A DNA stretch of 64,000 nucleotides from assembly GCF_004310665.1 (NCBI RefSeq), contig NZ_SIXF01000005.1:1-64000 (forward strand). The letters run 5' to 3'. A program made the translations under genes and the position numbers. Each line of letters opens with the position of its first letter. The first letter of the stretch is position 1. This DNA is from Pedobacter kyonggii. Its GTDB lineage: Bacteria; Bacteroidota; Bacteroidia; Sphingobacteriales; Sphingobacteriaceae. This document shows positions 33,924 through 44,387 of the stretch, piece by piece. The notes under the pieces were generated by a model, which saw only the letters and a program-made list of their open reading frames with translations, had not been told where the DNA came from and searched no databases.

Positions 33924-34287
33924 GATTCAAAAATTTAGAAATGATTAACTCAGTAGTTCCCCGCGACCATTCGCGGGGTTTGCTACGATTTGTAAATCAG
34001 AAGGCCTTCTGAAATTTTTGGGAAGTGGTGAGTGTCTGTCGCGGGAGCCAATAACTGCTTCCCAAACCGGCTAATAACTACCGCGATTTCTACTCTTTTA
34101 TTAATCAGTTTTTTATTTTAGTTTTGATAATGAATCGCCGCCTGTGCTGATCAACGATACAAATATGGGGGCTTCAAATCGCTAGTTATCAAAAGATTCC
34201 GTTCGTTCCTGTCATTCCGTTAGAATTCCGGTTAACCGTAAAAATTCCGGAAATTCCGTCTTATTTTTACGACTAAATTTTAGAAAA
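33924..34287. promoter_or_regulatory. divergent intergenic region with hairpin and TTACGG-like site D
   Basis: At 33959-33978 CCCCGCGA pairs with TCGCGGGG followed by TTT, a stem that may terminate rightward transcripts. Site D on the plus strand is TTCCGG-TTAA-CCGTAA (34226-34241), then about 20 bp to a -7-like TATTTTTA (34262-34269), 18 bp before the ATG at 34288. The site D zone also has five ATTCCG repeats between 34196 and 34258. No gene seen in the remainder. Confidence 0.6.
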
Positions 34288-35487
34288 ATGCCCGAAGAAT
34301 ATAGAAAAGTTGTCTTAGACACTTATAAAAAGAAGAAGTTAGATGGGAGTCTTTCGCCAAATTTATCGGCTCCCACACCAGGGGATTTACGTGAAGAATG
34401 TTTAATAGTTTATCGTGAGAGACAACTTAACTCTAATGACGATGAAATACTTAGACAGTTTTTTGGACCTAAAGATCAAGAGAAAGGATATTTTACCTTA
34501 ATAGAAAATTCTCCAGCTGAGAAATTTAAACAAATGCCCAAAATTTTAAAGGGTAAAGTAACAAATCCTGGTATAAAATTTATTGAACTTCTAGCTTGGT
34601 TAATAGATTTTCAGCCAAGAACAAGTATATCTTATTATAATAGTTTTGATAAACGATCCGATGTAAAGACACAAGGATTCATCAATACACCTGAAGTTAG
34701 AATAAATGAAACACAGTCTGATACGACCGGTGGAAATAATAGTAATGATCAGAATTCTGAGAATGATGTAATAGTTATAGATGAACAAGTAGATAATCAA
34801 GGCGACCTAGTTAAGGAAGAAAAAGAACCAATGGTTGAGACAACTGAGGTAGCTGAAGAAGAAGAGACCACTAAGGTCGATTATATTGAAACAGAATATG
34901 TCCGTATCTTCTCAACAAGTTTCATCATTATTACTTGCATCATTTCGCTCTTTATTGGTAGTGCCTCTTTTGTTTTATGGGAGAATAGTCCAACTATGGT
35001 TAGAACGCCTAACCCTGATGAGAAATTTATGTATTGGGATGAGGATCACTACGAGCCGGTTAAAGATGAAAAACAAAATGTTGGTGCTGCAATCATTCCT
35101 TTAAATATTAAAACCCTAACACAGCAAAGGAAAATTAATTTACCCGATACTATGACTACTTATTCGTTGGGTAAAGTGTGGTATAAAGGTCATGGAAAGG
35201 ATCATGAATTTTTTACCGATAGTGGTGCTTATCCTTTAGATTTACAAAGAATGCTGAAACCACTTTCGAGTACTATCTTAACAAAATACACTTCTAATTA
35301 TCGGTATTTGCTTACACGGTTAGTATGGTTTTTATGTGCGGCTATTTTTGTAAGCCTTTGTGGTTTTGCTATGAGTAAGCTCCAGAAAGAAGTGAAATCG
35401 GAAGATAAATTGCAAGAAGATGATAGTGAGGTTAAATTATCTATTGAACCAATGCTTAACGGAACGGAAGTAAATACTGCAGTTTAG
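34288..35487 (+). CDS. two-TM hypothetical protein in the palindrome cluster
   Basis: A 399-aa protein. Residues 1-110 are soluble and helical (PEEYRKVVLDTYKKKKLDG start). A low-complexity acidic Asn/Glu region follows (about 140-195). TM1 is STSFIIITCIISLFIGSASF (about 210-229), then an extracytoplasmic domain of about 120 residues, then TM2 (RLVWFLCAAIFVSLCGFAMS, about 347-366). No family recognised. Its N-terminal soluble part might bind a cytoplasmic partner. It faces away from the kinase unit and has palindrome site D. Confidence 0.7.
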   Translation: MPEEYRKVVLDTYKKKKLDGSLSPNLSAPTPGDLREECLIVYRERQLNSNDDEILRQFFGPKDQEKGYFTLIENSPAEKFKQMPKILKGKVTNPGIKFIELLAWLIDFQPRTSISYYNSFDKRSDVKTQGFINTPEVRINETQSDTTGGNNSNDQNSENDVIVIDEQVDNQGDLVKEEKEPMVETTEVAEEEETTKVDYIETEYVRIFSTSFIIITCIISLFIGSASFVLWENSPTMVRTPNPDEKFMYWDEDHYEPVKDEKQNVGAAIIPLNIKTLTQQRKINLPDTMTTYSLGKVWYKGHGKDHEFFTDSGAYPLDLQRMLKPLSSTILTKYTSNYRYLLTRLVWFLCAAIFVSLCGFAMSKLQKEVKSEDKLQEDDSEVKLSIEPMLNGTEVNTAV

Positions 35488-35665
35488 TAGGGTAAAAAGA
35501 TATTTACCATTGAGAAGTTAAGATATTAAGGAAGTAGATCTTAATACTGTTTTCAAACTCTGCGCACTCGGTGTCTTTTTCAGGGCTCTGTTGTAAAGAT
35601 GCAATGGGTCCGGAAGGCTAAGAACAGGGGTTTGGAAGTTAAGAGGTGCAAAAATAGCCGAATGG

Positions 35666-35713
35666 CTTTGCGTTCTCTGCGGCTCTTCTCCGTGAACTCT
35701 TTGCGGTTAAACA
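35666..35713 (-). repeat. degenerate dispersed repeat (AACCGCAAAG)
   Basis: Read on the minus strand it starts TTTAACCGCAAAGAGTTCAC and continues GGAGAAGAGCCGCAGAGAAC, a diverged member of the AACCACAAAG family. It lies between the two-TM gene and the SWIM gene, in a 242-bp gap. Confidence 0.5.
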
Positions 35714-35729
35714 GGCTAAAATCAGCAAT

Positions 35730-37058
35730 CTATCGGGCAACCATCTTTACAGCCAAAATATGTTTACAGATGCCTCTTTTTCCCTGATAGGCCGTAAACC
35801 ATTCGCAGGTACAGCGATAGTCCTGCTGATTAATGACCACCTTATGCAGTACGCCCGTCCCCTTAACCTGAGCTTCTATATAATCTTTTTCTTTTTTTAA
35901 TACCTGCACCTGCTCTTCATCAACCAGTTTTTTGGCATTTTTAAGGCGGGGGTTCAAACTTAAAATCCTTTCGGTTTTAAAAGGAAGCTGACGGTAAAAA
36001 TGGCTTCTGCCCGTTAAATCATAACCGAGTAAGCCGATTGATGATAAGCTTGAGGTGAGCTGGCTCATGGTGCCAAAATCAATATCGTGCTCGATGGAGA
36101 GTAAAGTAGGGTCGAAATTTTCGTTTGCTTTAAGCAGACTGTTTAAACCGTAAACCCACTCTATTGGCAGGTTTTCCGTCATCTGATCAAGTGCTTTGCC
36201 CTCACCAGAAAATCCGCGGTAGGCATCGGGAGAAAAAGCCATTAGCAATTGCATTTTACCAAATTCGTACACAAAGGCCACTGTCTGTTTATCGGCAGAT
36301 TCGTAAATGTAAACCTTATCGGCAATAGCTAAAATACCATCTAATAAGCGGAGCCTGTGTAAGCCCCCTACACGAACTGCATCGGCGGTGGCAAGGGTAG
36401 AAAACATAAATTTGCCTGCCCTTTTCGAAATAAAGAAATCGCCTTTAATTGTTCCCTTTGGTAGGTTTTGGAAAAGTTGTATGGTTTGTATTTTATTCAG
36501 CTCGAATTTTAGGTCCATATCAGCAAGATAAAGCTGTACACTGGTTAAGCCCTTAATCCAACGGGTGGGTAAGGTTACCTTTTTTTCTGTCACTTTAGTT
36601 TTGCTGGTAATTACCTGTACTTCTTGCTGGCCCACCGCCAGGGTTACTTTTTCATTTTTTTGAATGCTGTTTAAGGCATTGAGCATGGGGTCGTTAAAAT
36701 CTACATTGGTGGTACCACTGGCCATAAATTCGCCATCAATAGATGCTGGTTTCATATCAAGCCGAACATAAACGCCATTACAGGAAGAAAAACCTTCAAA
36801 CCTGATGCGTTCGGTACCGGCAGTAACAATGGGATCTCGTAAACTTGGGGGGATTGGCCCGAAGCTAGAACGCACTACTTTTGCTATGGTGCTCCAGCAT
36901 TTAGCGGTAACATAAGGGTCGGTTAAGCTGCCCCAAAAAAAGCAGGGGATATTGTTTACGGCTTCTATTTCGGTTTGGTGGGCCAAAACTAAACTATTAA
37001 TTCCTTTAGTTTTGGTAAAGGTAGAAACGCCACTGTAGTGATATTGTAGGTCGGTCAT
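35730..37058 (-). CDS. SWIM zinc-finger protein
   Basis: A 442-aa protein. The C-terminus carries a SWIM finger C416-x-C418 ... C431-x-H433 (YRCTCEWFTAYQGKRGICKH). The upstream 400 residues are beta-rich with no catalytic motif. In other bacteria SWIM proteins are encoded with WGR proteins, a MoxR ATPase and a vWA protein (the yeh-type set). Here only the WGR partner is present: its stop lies 1 bp upstream of this start. Likely a protein-protein or DNA-binding component; exact role unknown. Confidence 0.82.
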   Translation of the reverse strand: MTDLQYHYSGVSTFTKTKGINSLVLAHQTEIEAVNNIPCFFWGSLTDPYVTAKCWSTIAKVVRSSFGPIPPSLRDPIVTAGTERIRFEGFSSCNGVYVRLDMKPASIDGEFMASGTTNVDFNDPMLNALNSIQKNEKVTLAVGQQEVQVITSKTKVTEKKVTLPTRWIKGLTSVQLYLADMDLKFELNKIQTIQLFQNLPKGTIKGDFFISKRAGKFMFSTLATADAVRVGGLHRLRLLDGILAIADKVYIYESADKQTVAFVYEFGKMQLLMAFSPDAYRGFSGEGKALDQMTENLPIEWVYGLNSLLKANENFDPTLLSIEHDIDFGTMSQLTSSLSSIGLLGYDLTGRSHFYRQLPFKTERILSLNPRLKNAKKLVDEEQVQVLKKEKDYIEAQVKGTGVLHKVVINQQDYRCTCEWFTAYQGKRGICKHILAVKMVAR

Positions 37059-37059
37059 G

Positions 37060-40000
37060 TTAAGCTGTAATAATTTGTTTAATTAAACCCTTAAGGGAAG
37101 CATTGTCTTTCCATCTTTCAAAAAAAGCAATGGCTGCAGGTGCAGGTTTTTGATTGGTTTTGTAAAGCACATCCACATAATGTTCAACCAGTTTTTTAAA
37201 GTTTACAGGAAGCTTTTCTGCAATAACCAGGTGTTTTAACAAGTTTTCGAGCAGTTGTAGAAAGGCAGAATTGTGCAAGGCGGAAATACCTTTTAATGCC
37301 CCAATGCTTTCTACCAGACGTAAAAATGCGCCATATTTATTTGAGGCTAAATAAGCAAGCTTTGTGGCCAAAAGATCCAGATCGATAATCCGTTTTTCGA
37401 CCAGGTTGATCAATACTTCTGAAGCCATTAAACGGACTTCTTTTTTATCCGTAAAAAACATACAGGCAAAAACCAACATCGAGACATCCGAAAAACGGAA
37501 TCCTGTACGGTTGATTACATGGAGAAAACCTTTAAGTTCTGATGCACCCCCGCTGGCATGCAAACATGATGAACGCAGTATAAACCAGGCCAGGGCATCA
37601 TTATGCTGCGGCATCAGGCCGTTCCAATAATAAACATTGCCTTCGCCGCTCATCATATACTCCCAACTGTTTTTTCTGCCATATAAATCTAAAGCAGGCA
37701 AGAAAAAACCGTGTACTGTAGTATATGGGGGTAAATCGAAGCTTAACTCGTACCACGATGCTGATTTTTCCATTTTCTTGGTCTGATAATTCATATACTC
37801 GTTCCACTTTTCTTTAATCCTTATTTCGGGCTTAAACGGAGATACAACCATCGGATAATCTTTGAGGTAAGTGTTGTTAAATACAGGAAAGGTTTCATCA
37901 GGATAATGCGTTCTGGCAGCCATTGCCCACACGCTTTTTAAGCCGGCATCTGTTGCGCCTCCAATTTTCGTAAACAGTTTATTAAATATACTATCGCTTT
38001 TAATCACAATATCATTTGTAGTACCCAAACAAAAGGCCATGAGTTGTTTAAGCTCGCCGTTAAGCTTTTCTAAAAGCGGGGTCGCTTCGTCTACCTGTTC
38101 GCGTGGCATGCGGCCAATGGCGATGGTTAAATCGAGTGCATTGATTTCTGCCTCATTCTCCTGATAGGCAATTAACCTTTCTAAAAGTACTTTTGGAACC
38201 ACCCAATATGGATAGTGTGTAGGGAAAGAAAGCATGGGCAGGCGGAGGTTGCCAGCCATTCTTTTTTGCACGATATCTAAATAAGGTCTGATGAGCAGGA
38301 GCGTTTTTATTTTGTGATAGGTGTTTTGTGTTATGGTAAACACATAATCGATATTTTTTATTTTTTCGCGCAGAAATGTGGCGATATAATTTTTATGAAC
38401 ACTCTCGAAATATTTTTTTTCAACCTGTTGTCCATAAGGGGCTAATTGTTTAGCATAATCAGCAGGGAATAAATGTTGTTGGGTGATGTAGGTATTTAGG
38501 AGTATCTCGGCATCGGCTATTTCTTCTGAAGCAATAAATTTGCCGAATAAATATACCACATCATTCCAATCCTTTGGTAGCACAATTGGTTCATTTAGTA
38601 CCTTTTCCTGTTTAGGTTTAAAATGATAGCTTTCTAAAGCGTCATCAGCAACAAGAAGGTCTTCGGCCGCGAGCAAACTGCCTAAGCCCGAGCGTACATT
38701 TCCCAACATCAGTGCCGAATAACCTGATAATTTTTCGTGTAATGCAGTATCTTTTGGTGCGGCTATTTTTAACAGCAGTTTACTCGCCCTTTCTTGCAGG
38801 TTAAGATCGGGCACCACATAAATATCAGCAATCAGGGAAGTGATCCTTTTGTTTAATTTGGGTTGCGATTTATTCAGTTTCTCCAGAACGGGCAGCATGT
38901 TCTTAATGGCTGTTTTGTTATCGTTGCTCATCATTAGCGGCTCGAGCCAATCGAGAAAAGAATTTACATTAAATTTTTTCTCCCCAGAAATCTGTTTAAT
39001 CAGTTCCACAGCACCGTTAACAACAGGTGCGTAGGCATATTGCAAACAGGTAAAAATATATTCCTGATTAGCAAGAAGTTCTTCAGTGTTTGGGTTTAAA
39101 TCGCTTAATCTTTTCCGGTAAAAAGATTTAAGGTTGTTGTTCCATTCCTTAGTCTGGATTAAAATGGCCTGTTCTATAAACTGTTGCCGATCTAGTTTCC
39201 CATCCTGCAATAGGGCGTTGTAGATAATCTCCCATATAGAAAATTCGTTATATGCCTGGGTATCGTTATCTCTGAAGTAATTGTTCTGTATCCCAGTTTC
39301 GTAGTAGTATAAATTGGGTACATCGCGTGTATAGGCCAACTCATCATTCAGTATATATTTGATAAAATCTCTTGGTTTCACCTTGGTTCTCCATTCGTTA
39401 AAGCTAGCCAAACATAAAGCATAAAGCTCAGCATGTACCATTATTAAACCATTGCTTTCGAGAAAACGCAAGGTTTGGTAACTGAAATTCTGCCACTCAT
39501 TCTTTTTTACTTTATCGAGCAAATAATCAGTAATCCAATCGGGCTGTGCCCATTGTAGTACACTTAAAATACTTTTTCTTTTTTCTGCCTGAGCCAATAT
39601 ATCGAAGGCTTCATCCCAAGGTATAATGTCGGTTTTGCTCAAAATGCCGATTGCGGTAAGGGTGATTATCTCCTTCAATTTTTCATCGCCCCTGGTACCC
39701 CAACTATAATTGTTTGTTTTAAACTGTGGTTCGTTGGTAAGATCAACAAACGACATCCAATAGCGCTTTTTAGCTTTGATATGCTTTTTAAGTGCTTCTA
39801 TATTTCCTTTGGCGTTTTGTTGCAGAAATGGTAATAATGCTGCCAGATTTTTCTCCTTCAAAATGGCGTCGTAAGCATTTAATATTTGGGTTACATCTTT
39901 ACCCCCACTTTTTTTAGGTGTAGATAGCACCTGACTGATAATCACTTCGCCCGTTTCGGAATAACCTTTCTTTGTTTTTTCGCTCAACAGCTTTTCCGAG

Positions 40001-40155
40001 GCTTTTAAACATTGGTCAGCATCGTCAAAAGTTTTAGTCTGTGAAATACCGCTGGTTCCATTTCGGCCATAAGTAACGGTGTAACTATTGTTGAGTACTT
40101 CGATCTGCCAGAATTTGTCAGAGCTGCCATCAATATATTTAAGGTGTTTTTTCAT
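37060..40155 (-). CDS. WGR-domain large protein (MolR/YehI-like)
   Basis: A 1031-aa protein. The N-terminus is a WGR domain: [19 protein letters not shown] then [18 protein letters not shown], where YGRNG stands in for WGR. The remaining 900 residues are helical repeats like the DUF4132-type region of YehI/MolR. No signal peptide. It pairs with the SWIM gene 1 bp downstream; no MoxR or vWA gene adjoins. WGR domains bind nucleic acid ends or act in poly-ADP-ribose contexts in other proteins; here the role is unknown. Confidence 0.82.
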   Translation of the reverse strand: MKKHLKYIDGSSDKFWQIEVLNNSYTVTYGRNGTSGISQTKTFDDADQCLKASEKLLSEKTKKGYSETGEVIISQVLSTPKKSGGKDVTQILNAYDAILKEKNLAALLPFLQQNAKGNIEALKKHIKAKKRYWMSFVDLTNEPQFKTNNYSWGTRGDEKLKEIITLTAIGILSKTDIIPWDEAFDILAQAEKRKSILSVLQWAQPDWITDYLLDKVKKNEWQNFSYQTLRFLESNGLIMVHAELYALCLASFNEWRTKVKPRDFIKYILNDELAYTRDVPNLYYYETGIQNNYFRDNDTQAYNEFSIWEIIYNALLQDGKLDRQQFIEQAILIQTKEWNNNLKSFYRKRLSDLNPNTEELLANQEYIFTCLQYAYAPVVNGAVELIKQISGEKKFNVNSFLDWLEPLMMSNDNKTAIKNMLPVLEKLNKSQPKLNKRITSLIADIYVVPDLNLQERASKLLLKIAAPKDTALHEKLSGYSALMLGNVRSGLGSLLAAEDLLVADDALESYHFKPKQEKVLNEPIVLPKDWNDVVYLFGKFIASEEIADAEILLNTYITQQHLFPADYAKQLAPYGQQVEKKYFESVHKNYIATFLREKIKNIDYVFTITQNTYHKIKTLLLIRPYLDIVQKRMAGNLRLPMLSFPTHYPYWVVPKVLLERLIAYQENEAEINALDLTIAIGRMPREQVDEATPLLEKLNGELKQLMAFCLGTTNDIVIKSDSIFNKLFTKIGGATDAGLKSVWAMAARTHYPDETFPVFNNTYLKDYPMVVSPFKPEIRIKEKWNEYMNYQTKKMEKSASWYELSFDLPPYTTVHGFFLPALDLYGRKNSWEYMMSGEGNVYYWNGLMPQHNDALAWFILRSSCLHASGGASELKGFLHVINRTGFRFSDVSMLVFACMFFTDKKEVRLMASEVLINLVEKRIIDLDLLATKLAYLASNKYGAFLRLVESIGALKGISALHNSAFLQLLENLLKHLVIAEKLPVNFKKLVEHYVDVLYKTNQKPAPAAIAFFERWKDNASLKGLIKQIITA

Positions 40156-40808
40156 GCTGAGCGCACTTTTAGCATTAGAGATTCCGTTAATTTATGAATA
40201 GCTAAACTATTCAATTTTTTCTAAAAAGAGAAGGTTAGTTGGATGTTGATTATTAGTGATTTGTCATCCTGATCAGATACCTATCAGATGAAATGAAAGC
40301 GCTTTAAAGCGCGTGGATGATGGGCTTTTAGCCCAAGCCGGGTATTATGGAGTAATTGATGCGTCATTCCCTGTGTCGTAATTCCCAACCCAATAGCTAT
40401 AGGGTTGATTGATAATCGTAATGTATTGAGCTTTAAGGTTCGCGCCTGCGCGGGAATAACGGTCGCTTTTCCCGTTTTGTCATCTTAAGTGAGCTGTACT
40501 AGGCGTAGTTGAATGTGAATGATCTTTTTGATTGAACCACATAAGACATAAGATCATATAAGCCCGATGGCACTATTTTTACGTCCAGCTCTGCGACCTT
40601 TGTGCCTTATCTCTGGGCCCTCTGTGGTTAAATGACGAGCGATGTTTTTCGGAACTTTTGCAGGTAGCATGATAGATACTAACCACGTAGTAGCTACAAG
40701 ACAATTGAAAATAATATTTCTATTTGTAAAACAAGTTCAGTATGATGGAATGCGCTCAATCAACTCACAGTTAACTGATTTAAACAATTAACCAGTTAAC
40801 CAAATGAA
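40156..40808. other. intergenic with palindromes and a dispersed repeat
   Basis: About 650 bp without a gene. Contents: a perfect palindrome GCGCTTTAAAGCGC (40299-40312), a GGGCTTTTAGCCC stem near 40323, a REP-like GCGCCTGCGCGGG near 40442, and at 40524-40640 an inverted, diverged copy of the AACCACAAAG repeat that also extends like 47461-47610 in reverse. Lies upstream of the WGR gene and downstream of thiF. Confidence 0.6.
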
Positions 40809-41840
40809 CTAAATCCCATCCTTCAAACTATAAACCTCCCCTTCATAAACTCCGTTCAACAACTGTACGGCCATTTTGCTTCTTTGCCCAGTTTGGCAAT
40901 AACACACTACTTTTTTGTTCTTTGGGATAGCAGTAAGCAAGTTCGTTAGTTCGTACAATGGGAGGTTGATGCCTCCAATATTGTCGTCTTCGTGTTCGTA
41001 GCTTTCGCGAACATCAATTAAAAAAACTTCATCAGGGGATTCAGAAAGCCATTGATCTAAAGTTGCTTTGTCGAGTTCTTTTATTGGTTCAATGTTAGCT
41101 TCTGTTTTAGTGGTCTCTGCTTGTTTTTCCTGCGTAATTTTAAATACCAGCACGGCATTGTTCAATGCATTAACAGTCATCAGTTTGCCCGAAAGTGTTT
41201 CGCCAATGCCGCAGATTAATTTTAGGGCTTCATTGGCCATGTACAAGCCTATTATGCCAGGCAAAATGCCAATTACACCTCCTTCTATACAGTTAATATT
41301 TTCAGTTGGTGGTGCCGGATAGAGGTCTCTATAGTTTGTGCTACCCTGCTGGTTAAATACCGCAACCTGACCTTCGAACTGTAAAATAGAGCCAAAAATA
41401 AGTGTTTTGCCTAAAGTTACGCATGTATCGTTCACTAAGTAACGGGTGGTAAAATTATCCGAACAATCGATAACCAGATCATAATCCTGGCAAATGTTTG
41501 CCGCATTATCTGCGCTTAAACGTTCGTTATAGGCACTGAGACCTACATGCGGATTAAGCAATTGGAGTTTTGCTGCAGCAGTTTTTGCCTTAGGTTGTCC
41601 AATATCAGTATGGTTATATAAAATTTGCCGGTGCAGGTTGCTCAATGCTACCACATCATCATCTACAATTCCAATTCTTCCTATGCCTGCTGCGGCCAAA
41701 TATTGCAATACCGGGCAGCCCAAGCCGCCTGCGCCGATAACCAATACCTTGGCGGCTTTTAGCTTTTCCTGTCCGGCGGGGCCCAATTCAGGCAAGATCA
41801 TTTGCCTGTTGTAACGGTTCAGTTCTTCTTTTACTAACAT
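40809..41840 (-). CDS. thiF: ThiF/MoeB-type adenylyltransferase with C-terminal rhodanese
   Basis: I choose Met at 41840 ([20 protein letters not shown]), 343 aa; an upstream ATG at 41867 overlaps thiH further. The E1-like domain has the nucleotide site GAGGLGCPVLQYLAAAGIG and the Asp in IVDDDVV. The C-terminal 100 residues are a rhodanese domain (VFLIDVRESYEHED) with the sulfur-carrying Cys in VVCYCQTGQRSK. It adenylates the ThiS C-terminus and may supply sulfur for the thiazole. Last gene of the thiamine operon; its start overlaps the thiH end by 7 bp. Confidence 0.88.
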   Translation of the reverse strand: MLVKEELNRYNRQMILPELGPAGQEKLKAAKVLVIGAGGLGCPVLQYLAAAGIGRIGIVDDDVVALSNLHRQILYNHTDIGQPKAKTAAAKLQLLNPHVGLSAYNERLSADNAANICQDYDLVIDCSDNFTTRYLVNDTCVTLGKTLIFGSILQFEGQVAVFNQQGSTNYRDLYPAPPTENINCIEGGVIGILPGIIGLYMANEALKLICGIGETLSGKLMTVNALNNAVLVFKITQEKQAETTKTEANIEPIKELDKATLDQWLSESPDEVFLIDVRESYEHEDDNIGGINLPLYELTNLLTAIPKNKKVVCYCQTGQRSKMAVQLLNGVYEGEVYSLKDGI

Positions 41841-42958
41841 GATTTTTGGATCAAACTCATATCCCAATCTTTCCAGATAGGCTCGTAACCCTGTTTTCTG
41901 ATCATGGCCGCAATTTCCTGTGCCGAGCGTTCATCAGATATTTCGAACTGCTCTAACGATTGCGGTTCTACCTGGTAACCGCCCGGATTGGTTTTAGAAC
42001 CCGCACTAATGGCGGTAATGCCCAACTTAATCACCTGGTTGCGGAAAGCTACGGTTTCGCGGGTAGAAATAGACAGCTCTACTTCGCTGTTAAATAAGCG
42101 GTAGGCACAGATCAGTTGTACCAATTCTTTATCGTTCATCACCACTTTAGGCTCTAAACCACCGCTAAAAGGCCGTAGCCTGGGGAAAGAAATACTGAAT
42201 TTGCTTTGCCAATATTGTTTTTCGAGGTAAGAGAGATGCAGGGCGGTAAAAAATGAATCTGTACGCCAGTCTTCCAGGCCAATCAATACGCCAAGACCCA
42301 TTTTATGGATACCTGCCTGCCCCAAACGGTCAGGGGTTTCTAAGCGGTACAGAAAGTTTGATTTTTTGCCTTTTGGATGGTGCTTGCGGTAATCGTCCTG
42401 GTGGTAGGTCTCCTGGTAAACCAGTACCGTATTTAGCCCGTGCGGAATAAGGGTTTCGTAGTCGGCTACATCCAAAGGCTGCACCTCCATGGAGATATGC
42501 GCAAAATGTGGACTAATGAGATCTAATACTTTTTTAAAATAATCGGTGTGTACACTTTGGTTGGCTTCGCCCGTTACCAGCAGCACATGGTCGTAGCCCA
42601 TACCCTTAATTACCGCAACTTCTTGCATAATTTCCATTGGGGTGAGCGTTCTCCGCCTTACCTTGTTATCATAACTGAAACCACAATAGGTACAGATGTT
42701 ATTGCATTCGTTGGAGAGGTAAAGCGGTATATACATTTGTATTACCCGACCGAAACGATCTAAAGTTAATCGCTGACTAACCTGCGCCATATCTTCGAGA
42801 TAAGGCAGCGCTGCTGGAGAAATAAGCGCTTTGAAATCTTCCAGATCGCGCTGTTTATTGCGCAATGCCCGCTCTACATCTGCAGCTGTTTTATCGTAAA
42901 TACTGGCCTTGGTATCGTCCCAATTGTAAGATTCGAATACCCCGTTAAAACTCTTCAT
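41834..42958 (-). CDS. thiH: tyrosine lyase, radical SAM (thiazole synthesis)
   Basis: A 374-aa radical SAM enzyme with the cluster motif C85-x3-C89-x2-C92 ([14 protein letters not shown]). It splits tyrosine to dehydroglycine for the thiazole ring under anaerobic-type chemistry. No thiO is present, so this is the dehydroglycine source. It overlaps thiG by 14 bp. Length is normal for ThiH. Confidence 0.93.
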   Translation of the reverse strand: MKSFNGVFESYNWDDTKASIYDKTAADVERALRNKQRDLEDFKALISPAALPYLEDMAQVSQRLTLDRFGRVIQMYIPLYLSNECNNICTYCGFSYDNKVRRRTLTPMEIMQEVAVIKGMGYDHVLLVTGEANQSVHTDYFKKVLDLISPHFAHISMEVQPLDVADYETLIPHGLNTVLVYQETYHQDDYRKHHPKGKKSNFLYRLETPDRLGQAGIHKMGLGVLIGLEDWRTDSFFTALHLSYLEKQYWQSKFSISFPRLRPFSGGLEPKVVMNDKELVQLICAYRLFNSEVELSISTRETVAFRNQVIKLGITAISAGSKTNPGGYQVEPQSLEQFEISDERSAQEIAAMIRKQGYEPIWKDWDMSLIQKSC

Positions 42959-43715
42959 CTAAAAATGCGGTTAGTGGGCTGCTTGCTGCAGCATAGTTTG
43001 TTTGAGCGCCTAATTTAGATTCGAAAGCCATTCTGCCGGCTTCTACAGCTATTTTAAAGGCAATAGCCATATTGGTCGGATCTTTGGCTATGGCAATGGC
43101 GGTGTTCACCAAAACAGCATCGGCACCAATTTCCATGGCTTTTGCCGCATCAGACGGTGCACCTATACCGGCATCAATAATTACCGGGACCCTGCTCTGG
43201 CTGATGATGATCTCTAAAAAATCGATGGTTCTTAATCCCTTGTTACTGCCAATTGGGGAGCCCAGCGGCATTACAGCCGCCGTGCCCACATCTTCCAAAC
43301 GTTTACATAAAACCGGGTCGGCATGGATATAAGGCAAAACCACAAAACCGAGTTTAACCAGTTCTTCGGTGGCTTTTAATGTTTCGATCGGATCGGGCAT
43401 AAGGTATTTCGGATCTGGGTGGATTTCCAGTTTGATCCAATTGGTTTCTAAGGCTTCACGTGCCAGCTGAGCCGCAAAAACGGCTTCTTTTGCATTGCGC
43501 ACACCAGAGGTATTGGGCAATAAATTAATGTGCGGGTATTTAAGGTGATGAAGGATATCGTCATCCTTGCCTCTTAAATCTACACGTTTGAGCGCCACGG
43601 TAACCAGTTCGGAGGCCGAGGCAATTAAGGCACTTTCCATCTCTTTGGCAGAACTGAATTTTCCGGTGCCGGTAAAGAGGCGAGAGCTAAAGGTTTGATC
43701 TGCTATGGTTAACAT
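42945..43715 (-). CDS. thiG: thiazole synthase
   Basis: A 256-aa TIM-barrel enzyme ([15 protein letters not shown]-like start, here [15 protein letters not shown]). It joins deoxyxylulose phosphate, dehydroglycine and ThiS thiocarboxylate. The Schiff-base Lys lies in the VALKRVDL region; [20 protein letters not shown] is the phosphate loop. It sits between thiE and thiH as in many Bacteroidota. No oddities. Confidence 0.94.
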   Translation of the reverse strand: MLTIADQTFSSRLFTGTGKFSSAKEMESALIASASELVTVALKRVDLRGKDDDILHHLKYPHINLLPNTSGVRNAKEAVFAAQLAREALETNWIKLEIHPDPKYLMPDPIETLKATEELVKLGFVVLPYIHADPVLCKRLEDVGTAAVMPLGSPIGSNKGLRTIDFLEIIISQSRVPVIIDAGIGAPSDAAKAMEIGADAVLVNTAIAIAKDPTNMAIAFKIAVEAGRMAFESKLGAQTNYAAASSPLTAFLDEEF

Positions 43716-43726
43716 ATCTGTAATTT

Positions 43727-44362
43727 TTAAATCGAATGAATACTGAACTTGCTGTTGATTTCTTCAAGAACCGCAGCTGTTTGTGTTTGGTTGGTGAGCG
43801 CCGCCGAGATGGCAATTCCGTAAATTCCGGTTTCGAGTATAGCCGGAATATCAGCGGCTTCAATACCACCAATGGCAATAATTGGGGTATTAATGCCAGC
43901 ACTTCTTACTTTTTCCATTAATTTGTGGTAGCCTTCCAAGCCCACAATCGGGCTCAGGTTTTCTTTTGTCCGGGTAAACCTGAATGGACCCAAGCCGATA
44001 TAGTCAGCACCTTCGGCTACCCTTTGTTGGATATGTTCGAAAGTATTCGCTGTGCCGCCGATGATCTGGTTTTTCCCGATAATTTTTCTGGCTTCGAGAA
44101 TGGGCATATCCTGTAGGCCCAGGTGTACACCATAACTGTTTACGGCTTTTGCCAGGTGCGGAAAATCGTTTACGATAAGCTTGGCGCCATACTTTTCGCA
44201 TAAGGCCTGCGCGGCTTTTGCAAAAGGCAGGATTTCGGCTTCGGCCAGGTTTTTAATGCGGAGCTGGATCCATTTTCCACCCGCTTGGAGCACTTGTTCA
44301 ATGGCATCGATATGGGTGCCTGTTTTAGGTGCTTGCGAGATATATTGTAAGGGCTGAATCAT
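43727..44362 (-). CDS. thiE: thiamine phosphate synthase
   Basis: I take Met at 44362 ([20 protein letters not shown]), 211 aa; an ATG at 44395 overlaps the previous gene and adds a weakly conserved head. It has the ThiE core: [29 protein letters not shown] and the pyrophosphate loop [13 protein letters not shown]. It couples the pyrimidine and thiazole moieties. The adjacent upstream gene is a second, more divergent ThiE/TenI-like protein. Confidence 0.9.
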   Translation of the reverse strand: MIQPLQYISQAPKTGTHIDAIEQVLQAGGKWIQLRIKNLAEAEILPFAKAAQALCEKYGAKLIVNDFPHLAKAVNSYGVHLGLQDMPILEARKIIGKNQIIGGTANTFEHIQQRVAEGADYIGLGPFRFTRTKENLSPIVGLEGYHKLMEKVRSAGINTPIIAIGGIEAADIPAILETGIYGIAISAALTNQTQTAAVLEEINSKFSIHSI

Positions 44363-44387
44363 ATTGATATTTTTAAAACGGTTGATG

